From: Paraphysoderma sedebokerense
Lineage: Eukaryota > Blastocladiomycota > Physodermatomycetes > Physodermatales > Physodermataceae
Reading direction: 5' to 3'
Assembly (NCBI GenBank): GCA_025602915.1
Contig: JAHLJZ010000170.1
Location: 1 to 15,779 of the forward strand
DNA length: 15,779 nt
Shown here: positions 1-8,806 of the stretch, piece by piece
How the letters are laid out: each line of letters opens with the position of its first letter
How positions within the stretch are numbered: position 1 is the first letter of the stretch
Notes under the pieces: generated by a model
Databases searched by the model: none
What the model was told of the DNA's origin: nothing
What the model saw: the letters and a program-made list of their open reading frames with translations, nothing else
Program-made: the position numbers and the translations under genes

Positions 1-750
1 AACGTTTGGAACAAAAAGTGTATACTTTAGAATTAGAGAGTCGATATCAGTAGGTTCCTCATCTCGAATATACGTATCCCTGCATCGTCTAATTGCTATT
101 CTTCCTAATATTATGTATTGAAGTCAAAGCTCAAAGGGTAACATGATGAATTTCCATTAGAATCACGTTTAAATGAGCATTCACAGAGTTATATTCAATT
201 CAGCAGATGCGATACGCAGGCCATCCACGGCTGATGGTAGAAGATTATCCTGGTCACCTGCGAGAGTGGAACCCTCTACTGGGCAACATAACGATACACT
301 TGACAATTCCGCCAGAAAGCATGAGGTGTGTTCCTACTTTTGTGAATCAACGAGATATCCGCTGTATAGACGGATGTCGTTTCAACCTATGGTGGTGATT
401 ATGTTGGTTACAACTCACTTGAGGTTTCCAAAGTCCCGTGATTTTACGAGACGCCTCTTTGGCGCTTCATAATTGACATCATATGCTCATACAAGATTCG
501 GAATTTAAAACGCCGACATTTTTTGAATTCAGACTCTGTCGCCCCTTCTACCAATCGTGCGGCTCGCAGGAGTCACAACGACCATATCCTTCTCATTATT
601 CCACAGTTGATTCATTCTTTTCAAAGCATAATATGTAGTTAATATGCAGTTACATAAATTTTACTACATTGTCGATATTTACCTATTGTATTTACTTATA
701 GCTTAGAAGTAATACTGGTTGTACCAGGGAAAGGTAAATTTAGATTTTGA
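1..750. other. No confident gene; short open frames only
   Basis: I see no supported gene in this stretch. Two overlapping plus-strand frames are open, 173-472 and 207-398. The second begins with an ATG at 207 and encodes 63 residues with several cysteines and a double-tryptophan end, but I recognise no domain and find no matching splice sites. An AT-rich stretch at about 600-720 precedes the first exon-like sequence of the next locus and may include its intron or 5' flank. Confidence 0.3.
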
Positions 751-1419
751 GTTGGGCAAGCTGAAGCGATCCGGAAACTTTGTGCGATTGGCAATTGTGA
801 ATTGAAATTGGGGTTATTATTGGAAAGGGGCGAAGAATCTGAAGACTGGCGAGACAAGATGGGATTGAGTTGGAATTGCGGGCATCATTTTGAGTTGCAT
901 TCGGGTAAGCATGAAATCGGTGTGGTGCGAGCAAAGAACGGCGCTCAGTGAGGGATTGATCCTATCGTCATTTAAGGAACTGAACACATCGTCTTGTAGT
1001 TTTACCTCTCCGCCAAAGTTCACTTCCAGCTTATCGAGATATTCCAATCTGACCCATCACTCAAAAGTATAATTCCTCAGTGTCAAACTTTTTCAATCTC
1101 ACGATTCTCATCACCCGTGTCCCTTCGGAATCACAACCATACTCGATATCAGTGTCATCTAAACCTCTTCAAATCTTTGCTCCAACAATTCGCAAGCCAT
1201 CATTACTACCCCGTCCAAAATCAGTCAACTCAACCGAAAATATTGAATCACGATCGAGCTCAGTCCCTTAAATTCATCAGGTTTATAAAATCAACATTTC
1301 TTGCACAAAACAGTTACAAGGGTGGTCCACCATCTATACCATCTCGAGCCGACTCTGTCGGTAGTGATTTTGATACTAAAGAAGCAGGAATGACTTGCAG
1401 TTCGAGCGGAAATAGTTAG
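751..1419 (+). pseudogene. Fragment of a multi-exon gene, low-complexity linker, probably decayed
   Basis: An open plus-strand frame from 751 to 904 has a protein-like composition (QAEAIRKLCAIGNCELKLG and onward, ending near GHHFELHS). A donor GTAAGC begins at 905. An acceptor CTCAG ends at 1080, with a CTGAC branch-like site about 30 bases upstream. Both sides are phase 1, so the frame continues from 1081 to a stop at 1269-1271. This second exon is rich in Ser, Pro, Lys and Arg, as expected of a disordered linker. Beyond 1271 a different frame stays open to 1419 and carries a Ser/Gly/Asp-rich tail (PPSIPSRADSVGSDFD), which suggests a frameshift or an unseen intron. No start codon is evident for the first segment. 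It may be the upstream part of the EH-domain gene that follows. I do not recognise the first segment. Confidence 0.4.
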
Positions 1420-1537
1420 AAGACGTTGACTGCTGGATTATCACAAAACAGAGGGAATGTACTGGAAAATCAAAATCGGTTTGACGATTATTCAACTGGT
1501 TTGTTCATGTGCTTGTTAGTTTGTTTTAAACCTTTGA

Positions 1538-1893
1538 TTGGCCTTATTCCTGACACTTCCCTTCTCAATGGACCTTACACTGAATAGTGGCAACAAATCC
1601 TCGGCACAGTTTAGTAAAATCCGACCGAGATCAATTTCCGATTTTGTGTCGGCACTAAAACGTTACCTTATTCTATTCATCCAGTATACAGAGCCGTCTG
1701 ACAGTTCTTTATTGAACACCGTTGCCGTCGCAATAGTCAAGACAATTTGGTCCAAACTTCTGTTCTAGCAAAAGAATGGCGTTTAGTGAGCACGAATCAA
1801 AAGGAGGGATTAGACCGTGAAGAATTTGTGGTGTGTGTGTGGTTAATTGATGAGGTTTTAAGGTTTGTAATTTTGTCGGTTTCTATGACGTAG
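1538..1893 (+). pseudogene. EH-domain (IRS4/TAX4-like) gene remnant with internal deletion
   Basis: Two overlapping frames together spell most of an EF-hand-type EH domain. One frame, open from 1538 to 1768, ends with VAVAIVKTIWSK, which resembles the helix before the first loop. A second frame, through 1741-1893, reads SVLAKEWRL, then NQKEGLDREEF, then VWLIDE, matching the EH pattern L-A-x-x-W-x-L ... G-x-L-x-x-x-E-F ... x-L-I-D. In EH domains about nine residues separate the I-W of the first part from the L-A of the second. Here only 14 bases do, so roughly 13 bases are missing and the frame is lost. EH domains bind NPF peptides in endocytosis and related traffic, and the double-helix spelling is closest to what I know of fungal IRS4/TAX4 proteins. 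The break points to a pseudogene, although an assembly error cannot be excluded. Confidence 0.55.
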
Positions 1894-2695
1894 GGAAGCA
1901 GCATAATTGATATATTCGTTCAGCTTAAATAATATGCAGCGGACGTTCGCTACCTGATAGATTAGGTACTAATCTTCAACCAACAAGTCTGGGGAATATA
2001 TCCACCCGCACCAAGACGACTTGTCATGAATTATGAAATAATTTACTTATAGAAATTGCTTTGGAAGAAAGCTACAATCCTTATGACACTACGAGAAATG
2101 TATTCGCATAATCATGGGCATCCAATTTGATATAATTTGTTGCACATTGCCTGACGCCATTAACTGAGGATTATTGAGGTACCAGTTTTGTGGCTTCTTT
2201 CGATAATATGTTTTTGTGTTGTTTGTTGACATTTGCCCTCGATCCTCCTTACCACCGATTCTAGCACCACTAGCACTTTTTTCATCAAGGCGTTTGTATT
2301 TTTGATTTGGTATATTTCTCCATACAACGTATCTTTTGGAACTTCTTTCAGTTGAAAATTTTCTACATTGATATTTCGTTTCCGCCTTTGCGATGGCGAT
2401 GCATACAAAGCACGACGAGTTGCCAGGGCAAGGAGTTCTCGTTACCTCTCGATCTGCTTCTGACTGTGTTATGGATGCATTTTCAATTCCAGAGCACGTC
2501 AACGATTTATCTCGATTGTACGGTGTTTGTCACCTTCCGAAGATTCGTGGATTTTTTTTCTCTTTGATTTTGTATACTTCTCCATACAGCTCTTCTAGGA
2601 TTGTGATTTCGTTTATTCTGCGTACCTTTTTCTTGCATTTTCAATGTGGACCATTATAACCATCCTACACCTCGGCTCTTGTTTCTCTCAGTTAA
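1894..2695. other. No confident gene; imperfect repeat and unresolved open frames
   Basis: The longest frame is on the minus strand (2502 to 2089, 137 codons). It includes a cysteine-rich run, CPGNSSCFVCIAIAKAETKY, loosely like a zinc-binding tail of a transposase, but nothing else supports that. On the plus strand an ATG frame at 2393-2659 is also open. A stretch of about 26 bases reading GATTTNGTATANTTCTCCATACA occurs near 2300-2330 and again near 2565-2590. On the minus strand it encodes LYGEIYQIKN and LYGEVYKIKE, so a short coding segment may have been duplicated. I cannot assign a function or decide the strand. Confidence 0.25.
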
Positions 2696-3144
2696 GATGA
2701 AAAGAATGGACGTGGGAAAGACTTCATTCGCAAAAAGTTCACAGAATATCCCGACCGAGCCGAAAAACTCAAGGATTTCTTAGGCAAACAAGAGAAAGGA
2801 AAGAACCGAACCAAGTCAGATGGAGATGGTGACACTGATACAACGAATCGTCAGAAGAGCGCCGACAAGAGTGATGGAGAAAATTCACCAACAGAAGATG
2901 AAGAATCAAAAACCGAAGATTAAGAACTTATTTTTCTCAATGCATGTCAATCAATTTTTTTCAATTTACAGCAACTTTTATCTTCTGCTCAACAGACTCT
3001 TCAAATGTAACTGATGTCCGGTAACCTCTTTTTTTAACACAGGAACCCATAGAAATGGTCAAGAAAGCCGATGCTGTCAGAGACTATGACGAACCGTACA
3101 CATCATATGAAGATTCCCTAATTATTTTGCGACGGCGATGAAAT
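2696..3144 (+). CDS. Exon-like segments of an unrecognised multi-exon gene (copy 1 of a repeated motif)
   Basis: A plus-strand frame is open from 2696 to a stop at 2921-2923. It starts just after a pyrimidine-rich acceptor-like sequence (GTTTCTCTCAG ending at 2691) and encodes a highly charged segment with the motif FTEYPDRAEKLKDFLGKQ followed by a Lys/Asp/Glu-rich tail. A second open segment begins after another clear acceptor (TTTTTTTAACACAG, ending near 3043). It reads EPIEMVKKADAVRDYDEPYT and stops at 3144-3146 after three arginines. I find no start codon and no convincing donor linking the two. The composition suggests a soluble, charged, possibly nuclear protein. Diverged copies of the first segment lie at 3396-3500 and 3645-3705. 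Function unknown; it could be a gene remnant. Confidence 0.3.
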
Positions 3145-3394
3145 GTTTTTATTCGGTCTTTCGGATTTTCGTCACTTTATCTTTTCACAGTGTATTGATT
3201 ATTGAGAGATGAATCGCTCGCGAATGTAACAACACATGCAGGGACTATTAACAGGAAAATATTTTGTCTGGCAACCCGGACCCGGGAACCAGGGGTATTC
3301 AACTATTTTATCAACCGTTCATCGTTTTTTTATGATATGTCTCTAAAATCTCTCATAACAATAGTATACGTTCTGGCTCTAGTTATTCCCGATT

Positions 3395-3710
3395 CAGATG
3401 AAAGAATGACGTGATAAAAACTTTATTCGCGAAGAATACAGAGACTATTTCGACTGAGCCCAAGAACTTACGGGATCTTGTCAGGAAAAGAGCAGAAGAA
3501 GAAAATTAAATAGAAGATATTGAAAAATTTGATACAGGCAGAATATTTTACTCGCTGAATTGTAAAGTACCGATTGAAAAACTTCCCAATCTTTTGTTCT
3601 TCCGATGGAAATTTCAGGTATGACCAAGATCATGGAGATGTACCTCCAACCTCAATTTCGCGACATATGAGCAGCCAAAAAAGCTGAAAGAATTGATAGC
3701 CAGAGGTGTA
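3395..3710 (+). pseudogene. Two diverged copies of the 2696-2800 exon-like motif
   Basis: From about 3398 the DNA aligns without large gaps to the sequence starting at 2696 (GATGAAAGAATG versus GATGAAAAGAATGG, then ACTTTATTCGC versus ACTTCATTCGC). Here it carries in-frame stops, and the motif (KNFIREEYRDYF, then EPKNLRDLVRKR) is split over two frames. A third, more distant copy near 3645-3705 reads FATYEQPKKLKELIARG and is followed directly by a strong donor, GTAAGT. The shared pattern is an aromatic residue, a proline, K-x-L-[KR]-[DE] and a leucine. This looks like tandem duplication of an exon followed by decay of at least one copy. I do not recognise the parent family. Confidence 0.4.
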
Positions 3711-3969
3711 AGTTACCAATTGTATTTCTTCTGGAGATATATTGTAAAGAAACAATGTTATGCGCAAAATTAATTTTGTTGGGAATATCTTCATCACTCA
3801 TCACAAAGGCATGAAAACATTAAGTTGACCCGTTGATTCAAGAACAACACTGAAGTACTAATTCTATGATACTTTTTACGATTTACTTTGTTTCGACTGT
3901 CCACCAATTGGTGAGGTTTTTCAAGGATGATAATGTCTGGTCAAAGTCCTTGATCTAACGCATGCATTT

Positions 3970-4086
3970 GATGGAAAGGCTGTTGTAACGTAATCATTCA
4001 TTTATTAAATTTCGCCTCAAATACCATCGATGAAAAGGCTGATGCAATGTAATTGTTAATTGGCTTTCCATTAGATTTTGCCTTAA
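3970..4086. repeat. Imperfect direct repeat, two units of about 55 bp
   Basis: Two adjacent units begin GATGGAAAGGCTGTTGTAA (3970) and GATGAAAAGGCTGATGCAA (4029), and both end in a GCCT(C/T)AA sequence. They lie just downstream of the McrB-like gene on its transcribed side, so they fall in its 3' flank. No function is evident. Confidence 0.5.
4001..4006 (-). terminator. Polyadenylation signal of the McrB-like gene
   Basis: The minus strand reads AATAAA about 100 bases after the stop codon at 4108-4110. It is a plausible poly(A) signal for this eukaryotic gene, supported only by motif and position. Confidence 0.4.
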
Positions 4087-4107
4087 CCATAACAAGACAT
4101 TATTACA

Positions 4108-6724
4108 TTAATCATCCAGTACTACTATCTCTTTGTCGTCTATTTTTGCAAGTAATTCTTCGATGCGTCGAGGCACCTCGTTATCCTTTCCGATATTGTT
4201 CTTGAGAACGTCTTGCAAAAAATCTTGAATGAGAGTTTTGCCAAAGATTTTTGCATGCGTAAGTGGAGTATTAAGTTCGTCTGTAAGCTTTTTAATAGGT
4301 GTCACTGTATGCTTAGGATTCTGGTTAATAGGCTTGAAAATATATTCATGATGCACGGTGCTCGTAAAGTAAGGCATAATTAAGAGTGTTGTAGAAACGG
4401 GAACTTTGAGAAGAGGTTGCACAGCAACATGAAATGTCTTCGCACCCTCACTATCAGTCTGTTCATCTACTTGGCCAGTTTTAACAATCGCTACATTCAT
4501 CACCTTCAGCGTCTTTTCCTCCTTCGAAAAGAAAACAATGAGGTGATTTGGCCTTAGAATCGACGCATTCTTAGGTTTTTTACCGCCAGGATAGTATTTA
4601 AAACCTATGCTTGTCATGTCTGACTTCAACCATTCAGAATAAGAATCATCTTTAAAGAGACTACCCCAAATCTCTATTGTATCGACAGGCTCGAATTCTA
4701 AGGAAAATTGAAAATGTTAACACCAAGTCAATAAGTTATAAAATCAACACAAATACGATATATACTCACCGGCAGTGTTATTATCTATGGCACTATCTCC
4801 GTTAGTTTCAGTGTCATCATCATCTATAATCTGGTCGGTTTCATCTAAAGTCGGTTGCTCTGGATCAGTTGGTATGTTCACTCCATTTGAAGCTTCCGAA
4901 GCTAAATTGAAAAAGTCTCCCGGCATTTCTTCCATGTTATTGCCAGTATCTACGGGCCCGAATTCTAAAAAAAATTGAGAATGTTAACACTAACTCAACA
5001 ACCGTTATAAAATCAACACAAATACGATATATACTCACCGACAGTGTTATAATTTTCCGAGATGGCACTATGTCCGTTGGTTTCAGTGTCATCATCATCT
5101 ATCATCTGGTCGAATTCATCTGGAGTCGACTGCTCTTGATCAGTAGTTTGCATGTTCACTCCATTTGAAGCAGCTGAAGGAAAATTGAAATAGTCTATGG
5201 TTGCTGGGATTGGCCGTATTGAACTATTGGCGATTGAAGTAAGATCGTCCTCCGGCTGTGCTGAAGGCCGTACTGTATCCCTAGCTTGTCGATCATTTGA
5301 AGCAAGCGTCGTTATAGGTGTTGGGTAACTCGTTTTTTCTAATGAGCGTTTTCGTTTTCGCGTAGATTGAGGGAGGGAACTTTGTGAAACTGAATAAACA
5401 GGAAATTGTGTGATTCCACAACCTGTATTAGTGCTATACATGCAACAGCTGTGAACAGTTAAGAGACAATACCTGAAATGCAAGGCATATTTCTAGGCCT
5501 CAAATTCTTGCCGATGGGACCATTATTCCATTCTTCCCACTTCTCCTTAAGGTGAACAAGGTCAATCGTATCGCCATTATCGTCAATTTCAAACGTGGAG
5601 TTCCATTCGCTGAGCTTAGTTTCATATTCATCCAACACGGTCTTTAAATGATCCGGGATCTTGCAACCATCTTGCAACTGCAGCCGCAAGTCAAAAAACC
5701 GATTATTGAGATTCCTTACATAATCTTTAGTAGACTGGCAATGCTCAAATACAAAATGGTGAAAGCCGATTCCAATTGTCGGATTATACGGGTCCTGGTT
5801 AGATCCTTTTGTTTCGCCGGTGACTGCGCGGAAAAGTTCTTTTCGCAGTCGCTCGTGTATCGTCTTAACATATGTCACCACTTCCTTCGCAGTAACATCA
5901 TTCAGTCCTTGGCCATTGAAAGTTATACTGTTGAATTTGTCCTCCTCGTACCAATCTTGCGATTCACCCCACCTTACTATTACATCAGAATCTCCATCAT
6001 CCATCCGAATTGTGAGGCAACGCCGTACGAGGTTGTCAGGGTAGTGATAAATTCCAACATCAGCCCAGTTTGCCGTTACGACGAAGACGCAATTAGGAGG
6101 CCGCCAGTGCTTGATGCGGGCAATGTGCCAGAAATTTGGATCGACATAATTGAAATCATCGCAGATGAGAAACAGTAATCGGTGTTTATCCTGTTCACAC
6201 ATCAAGAAATATTTTTTTAGCACACCATCAACCTGAACAATTTGGCTTTTATCTGATTCTGATGATGTCGACAGAGAAGTTTCTCGAAATAACTCTTTCC
6301 TTGTAATGATTTCAGAGAGCTCTCGTGTGATGTTGTGAACTCTATCCCTTTCCTTCTCTTCGCCTTTTTTGAGTTCGGCAGTTGAAGCAGTTTCTTGTTC
6401 TTTTTCTTTTCCTTTGTCCTTTTCGTTTGTTTGAGCTCGACTCATATCCTTAATAATTTTAAGACATGCCGCTTCTGCGAAAGCCGATTTAAATATTCCG
6501 GGGATTCCGATGATTCGGATTGCAAATAACGACGGATCTCGAAGATACAGATTTACTTTGGCCAGAATATTTTTGAAAAGTTCCGTTCCCAATATATCAA
6601 GAAGTTTTTCTGAAGAAGATTTTGCTGACAAGGAGTTCCGGGAAGAGTAATTTGGAGACGAGTCCGTAGAAGAGTCTGGAGAAGAGTTTAGCTGAGTCGT
6701 TTGTGTACTTGTACTCCCCGCCAT
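4108..6724 (-). CDS. McrB-like AAA+ NTPase, four exons, partner of the divergent McrC-like gene
   Basis: Exons are 6724-5473, 5422-5039, 4964-4770 and 4697-4108. All three introns (50, 74 and 72 bp) are GT..AG and phase 1, and the frame closes at exactly 806 residues. Residues 1-40 are Ser-rich. The AAA+ core covers about 41-340. It has a Walker A GIPGIFKS (73-80) in which the usual last glycine is Phe, and a Walker B LLFLICDDFN (183-192). NWAD (219-222) is the counterpart of the NTAD motif of bacterial McrB, RR (234-235) is a likely arginine finger, and IGIGFHHF (317-324) sits where McrB has its IG-x-S-Y-F. A Lys/Glu-rich insert (about 95-130) lengthens the Walker A to B span. Exon 2 carries RKRKR (439-443), a nuclear-localisation-like cluster. 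Exons 2 and 3 encode duplicated acidic linkers, and exon 4 (611-806) is a domain I do not recognise. Bacterial McrB hydrolyses GTP and drives McrC cleavage of modified DNA. The assignment to McrB is by motif and by its neighbour; CRN/STAND-type ATPases are the alternative. Confidence 0.75.
4678..5195 (-). repeat. Tandem duplication of an exon plus intron inside the McrB-like gene
   Basis: Two direct units of about 250 bp (about 4678-4918 and 4946-5195, offset 267-270 bp) each contain the end of one exon, a whole intron and the start of the next. The introns begin identically with GTGAGTATATATCGTATT, and the exons share ASNGVN and IDDDDTETNG. Both junctions are phase 1, so adding a unit keeps the reading frame. 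The high similarity of intron sequence, which is normally free to drift, points to a recent event. Confidence 0.85.
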
Positions 6725-7115
6725 AATTCGTGCAAACCTTTACGGAGGAGCACCCGGTTACTATACAAACTGTTAGAAAGGGACGGGTTCAATTTGAAAG
6801 TACCGTTATAAATTAATCTATGACACAGGGCAATGCAACGACTGACAAGTTTAGTCAGCCTGTCCTCGGTCAGTATAGTTTTTTCTGTTTTCTCTCTCTC
6901 TGTTGCCTGTTAGTTGCCTGTTACCATTGATTAATTAAGGCGGGCGACACAACCACACGGACAAGTGACAGCTCGCGGAGTCGCGACGAGTCGACGACTA
7001 TAGAATTGCGTACCGCCGCCGCAGGGTGTACCACTGCCTGTACTTTTAACCATAATTGCAAGTAACAAAAGCCATTCACTTATATAACGATTACATTAAA
7101 AACACAATTGATACC
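6725..7115. promoter_or_regulatory. Shared divergent promoter region of the McrB-like and McrC-like genes
   Basis: These 391 bases separate the two start codons. They hold a TATAAATT at 6807-6814, and a CT-rich tract near 6880-6900 of the kind that often precedes fungal start sites. An exact 11-bp tandem repeat GTTGCCTGTTA lies at 6902-6923 and a TTAATTAA at about 6931-6938. From about 6938 to 7025 the composition switches to GC-rich and CpG-dense, with CGCG and GTCGAC palindromes, unlike the AT-rich surroundings. Co-expression of the two genes from one region is inferred from the arrangement. Confidence 0.55.
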
Positions 7116-8405
7116 ATGAGCGAACAAACTGAAGAGCCATTCATCTTCACAGAATATCAAGAACAAGAATTCCCCCTCCACGATAAAATATTAGTCTATC
7201 TGGCAAGGCTACAACAGGAGGTTGGACACATTAAAATCAAGTATGCAGCGGGTGTGGGAGGATCGAAGGCAAAGGTCAACCCCGGGCCGATGGTGGGAAT
7301 GGTGGAATTCGGTCGAATAACAATCGAATTTAAACCGAAAATGGGTGAGCGTAACCTCAGATATTTTCGAAATTACTCGCTGCCACAGTCAGGGTTCGGC
7401 CAGCCTGACATATTTCACAACGAAATGAATTCCATCATAACAGATTTTGCGGAAACTTTCCTCCTCCACGCCGAAAATATTGTTAGATATCGACAAGGGC
7501 TAGCTTCTGCTGATACCCGCAGATATTGCGTGACTGGTCGTATTGCGGGAACGTTGCTGATTAATGAACAATTGATTGAATTCGCTCAGAATAACCATTC
7601 CCCTCTGTTTCATCAGATGGTGGTGACTCGTCAGTTTGACATCGTCGAGAACAGGATCTTGCTTCATACACTGGGTTTTTTGCAGAGTGCGTTGACCCTC
7701 ACCAACAAAGTGTCAGCAAATGGAACATTAAAAAGACGGGTAACCCAGCTTTTGAACCATCCCCACTTTAAAGTGGTGAAACCAATGACGTCGGACGAAA
7801 AGCGCAGCCTTAGTCGATATCAAGGCCGATGTCTGGGAAAAGACTACGAGTCAGCTCTCCAGTCCGCCAAGGTTGTATTGGAATGCGTTTATTCAGTTGC
7901 CGATGGCGAACACCGACTGCCAATTCCAGGATATCTTCTCAACATGAATAATATGTTTGAAAAATTTGTTGTTGAACTATGCAAAAGGCAGGTGATCGAT
8001 GGCGTCATTGAAAGATGCCTGTTACAAAGAGAAAAATATGAAAGAGATTTTGGAAATGGAAAAATAATCAAGGTAAACCCAGATGTGTTGGTTCATTTGA
8101 AATCTAAAAACTTGGTGATAGTAGATGCAAAATACAAGAACAAAAAATCCACCCCGGATATCAATCAAATGTGTAAGTTTCTACTTGGGCACAATTCCAA
8201 AGTAGGCATTATTGTATATCCGTTTAAGAAGAACGATGTAGGCTGGGAAAGTCGAACAATTGGAAAATGCGGGGCTGTGATTGATTTCTTCTATGCAAAT
8301 CTTGAGGAAGATATCTCTATGGTTCGAGGAAGGTTTCAAAATTACTTGCGTGAACGTTGTGACAGTTGGAGTCGGATACCTAAGTGTAAATGTCATAACC
8401 AATAA
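7116..8405 (+). CDS. McrC-family protein with PD-(D/E)xK nuclease domain
   Basis: A single intronless frame of 429 residues; the start ATG at 7116 lies in ATACCATGA, a good eukaryotic context. The frame is open back to 7056 but only through a TTG. The N-terminal half matches the McrC layout: a beta-rich segment with GMVEFGRITIEFKPK (61-75), the equivalent of the V-G-x-I ... I-x-P-K block, then GRIAGTLL (141-148) and FDIVENRILLHTL (174-186). The C-terminal nuclease has LLNMNNMFEKFV (274-285), NPD (321-323), VDAKYK (336-341) and DINQM (348-352), followed by GIIVYP (364-369). D323, D337 and K339 are the expected metal-binding and catalytic residues, and E282 is the likely upstream acid, so the active site looks intact. 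In bacteria McrC binds the McrB ring and cuts DNA near modified cytosines. Its head-to-head partner is the McrB-like gene. McrC is the best-supported call in the window. Confidence 0.92.
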   Translation: MSEQTEEPFIFTEYQEQEFPLHDKILVYLARLQQEVGHIKIKYAAGVGGSKAKVNPGPMVGMVEFGRITIEFKPKMGERNLRYFRNYSLPQSGFGQPDIFHNEMNSIITDFAETFLLHAENIVRYRQGLASADTRRYCVTGRIAGTLLINEQLIEFAQNNHSPLFHQMVVTRQFDIVENRILLHTLGFLQSALTLTNKVSANGTLKRRVTQLLNHPHFKVVKPMTSDEKRSLSRYQGRCLGKDYESALQSAKVVLECVYSVADGEHRLPIPGYLLNMNNMFEKFVVELCKRQVIDGVIERCLLQREKYERDFGNGKIIKVNPDVLVHLKSKNLVIVDAKYKNKKSTPDINQMCKFLLGHNSKVGIIVYPFKKNDVGWESRTIGKCGAVIDFFYANLEEDISMVRGRFQNYLRERCDSWSRIPKCKCHNQ

Positions 8406-8484
8406 AGAAGCGGAGTGAGAGGCAAGTAAATTGTTCAATTCAACAATTCTGTAGGGATCGGTATTTGGGTATATATCGTGTATA

Positions 8485-8490
8485 AATAAA
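8485..8490 (+). terminator. Polyadenylation signal of the McrC-like gene
   Basis: AATAAA, within TATAAATAAACAAGG, lies 80 bases after the stop codon and is the likely poly(A) signal. Another AATAAA overlaps the stop codon itself at 8401-8406. Confidence 0.5.
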
Positions 8491-8806
8491 CAAGGTATAT
8501 GCAGGAACTTTTTTTTCTTTTGCGCGAGAAGTCGCCTGCGAGTTCTCTCCCCTAAATGAAGGGTATGCGAGAACCTCTACTTTCGGCCATTATATTGCTA
8601 TTTAAAATACATTCTTGTTAATAAAACATGTATAAACATATATATTATTGTTTTGTCTTCCTGCGAAGAGTAATGTTGCAGCAATGTTGGTAGTTTTTTG
8701 ATTTGCGGCAGCTGTGCGAACTATGGAACTCCAACACGATCGAAATCACCAGTTCGCCTCTTAAACTTCACCAATATAACTTCTATCAAGTTAACTCGGT
8801 TCTGAC
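8491..8806. other. Intergenic region, no gene seen
   Basis: AT-rich spacer with short homopolymer runs. It presumably holds the 3' end of the McrC-like transcript and the 5' flank of the next plus-strand locus. I find no RNA gene or conserved motif. Confidence 0.5.

Noticed and set aside
740-1047. Minus-strand frames as a gene
   Set aside because: The plus strand of the same region splices in frame with a good donor, branch site and acceptor, so the minus frames are more likely shadows.
2400-2502. Zinc-binding tail of a piggyBac-type transposase
   Set aside because: Only a few cysteines in one short run suggest it. There is no catalytic domain or terminal inverted repeat nearby.
5013-5483. 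Separate 156-residue gene on the minus strand
   Set aside because: The frame has no ATG start and its end is intron sequence (GTGAGTATATATCG). It is exon 2 of the McrB-like gene with its flanking introns read through.
5648-6178. Plus-strand open frame of 176 codons
   Set aside because: It lies entirely opposite the first exon of the McrB-like gene, whose motifs are clear on the minus strand, so it is an antisense shadow.
7056-7115. Upstream extension of the McrC-like gene
   Set aside because: The extra 20 codons begin with TTG, not used as a normal start in eukaryotic nuclear genes, and the ATG at 7116 has a better context.
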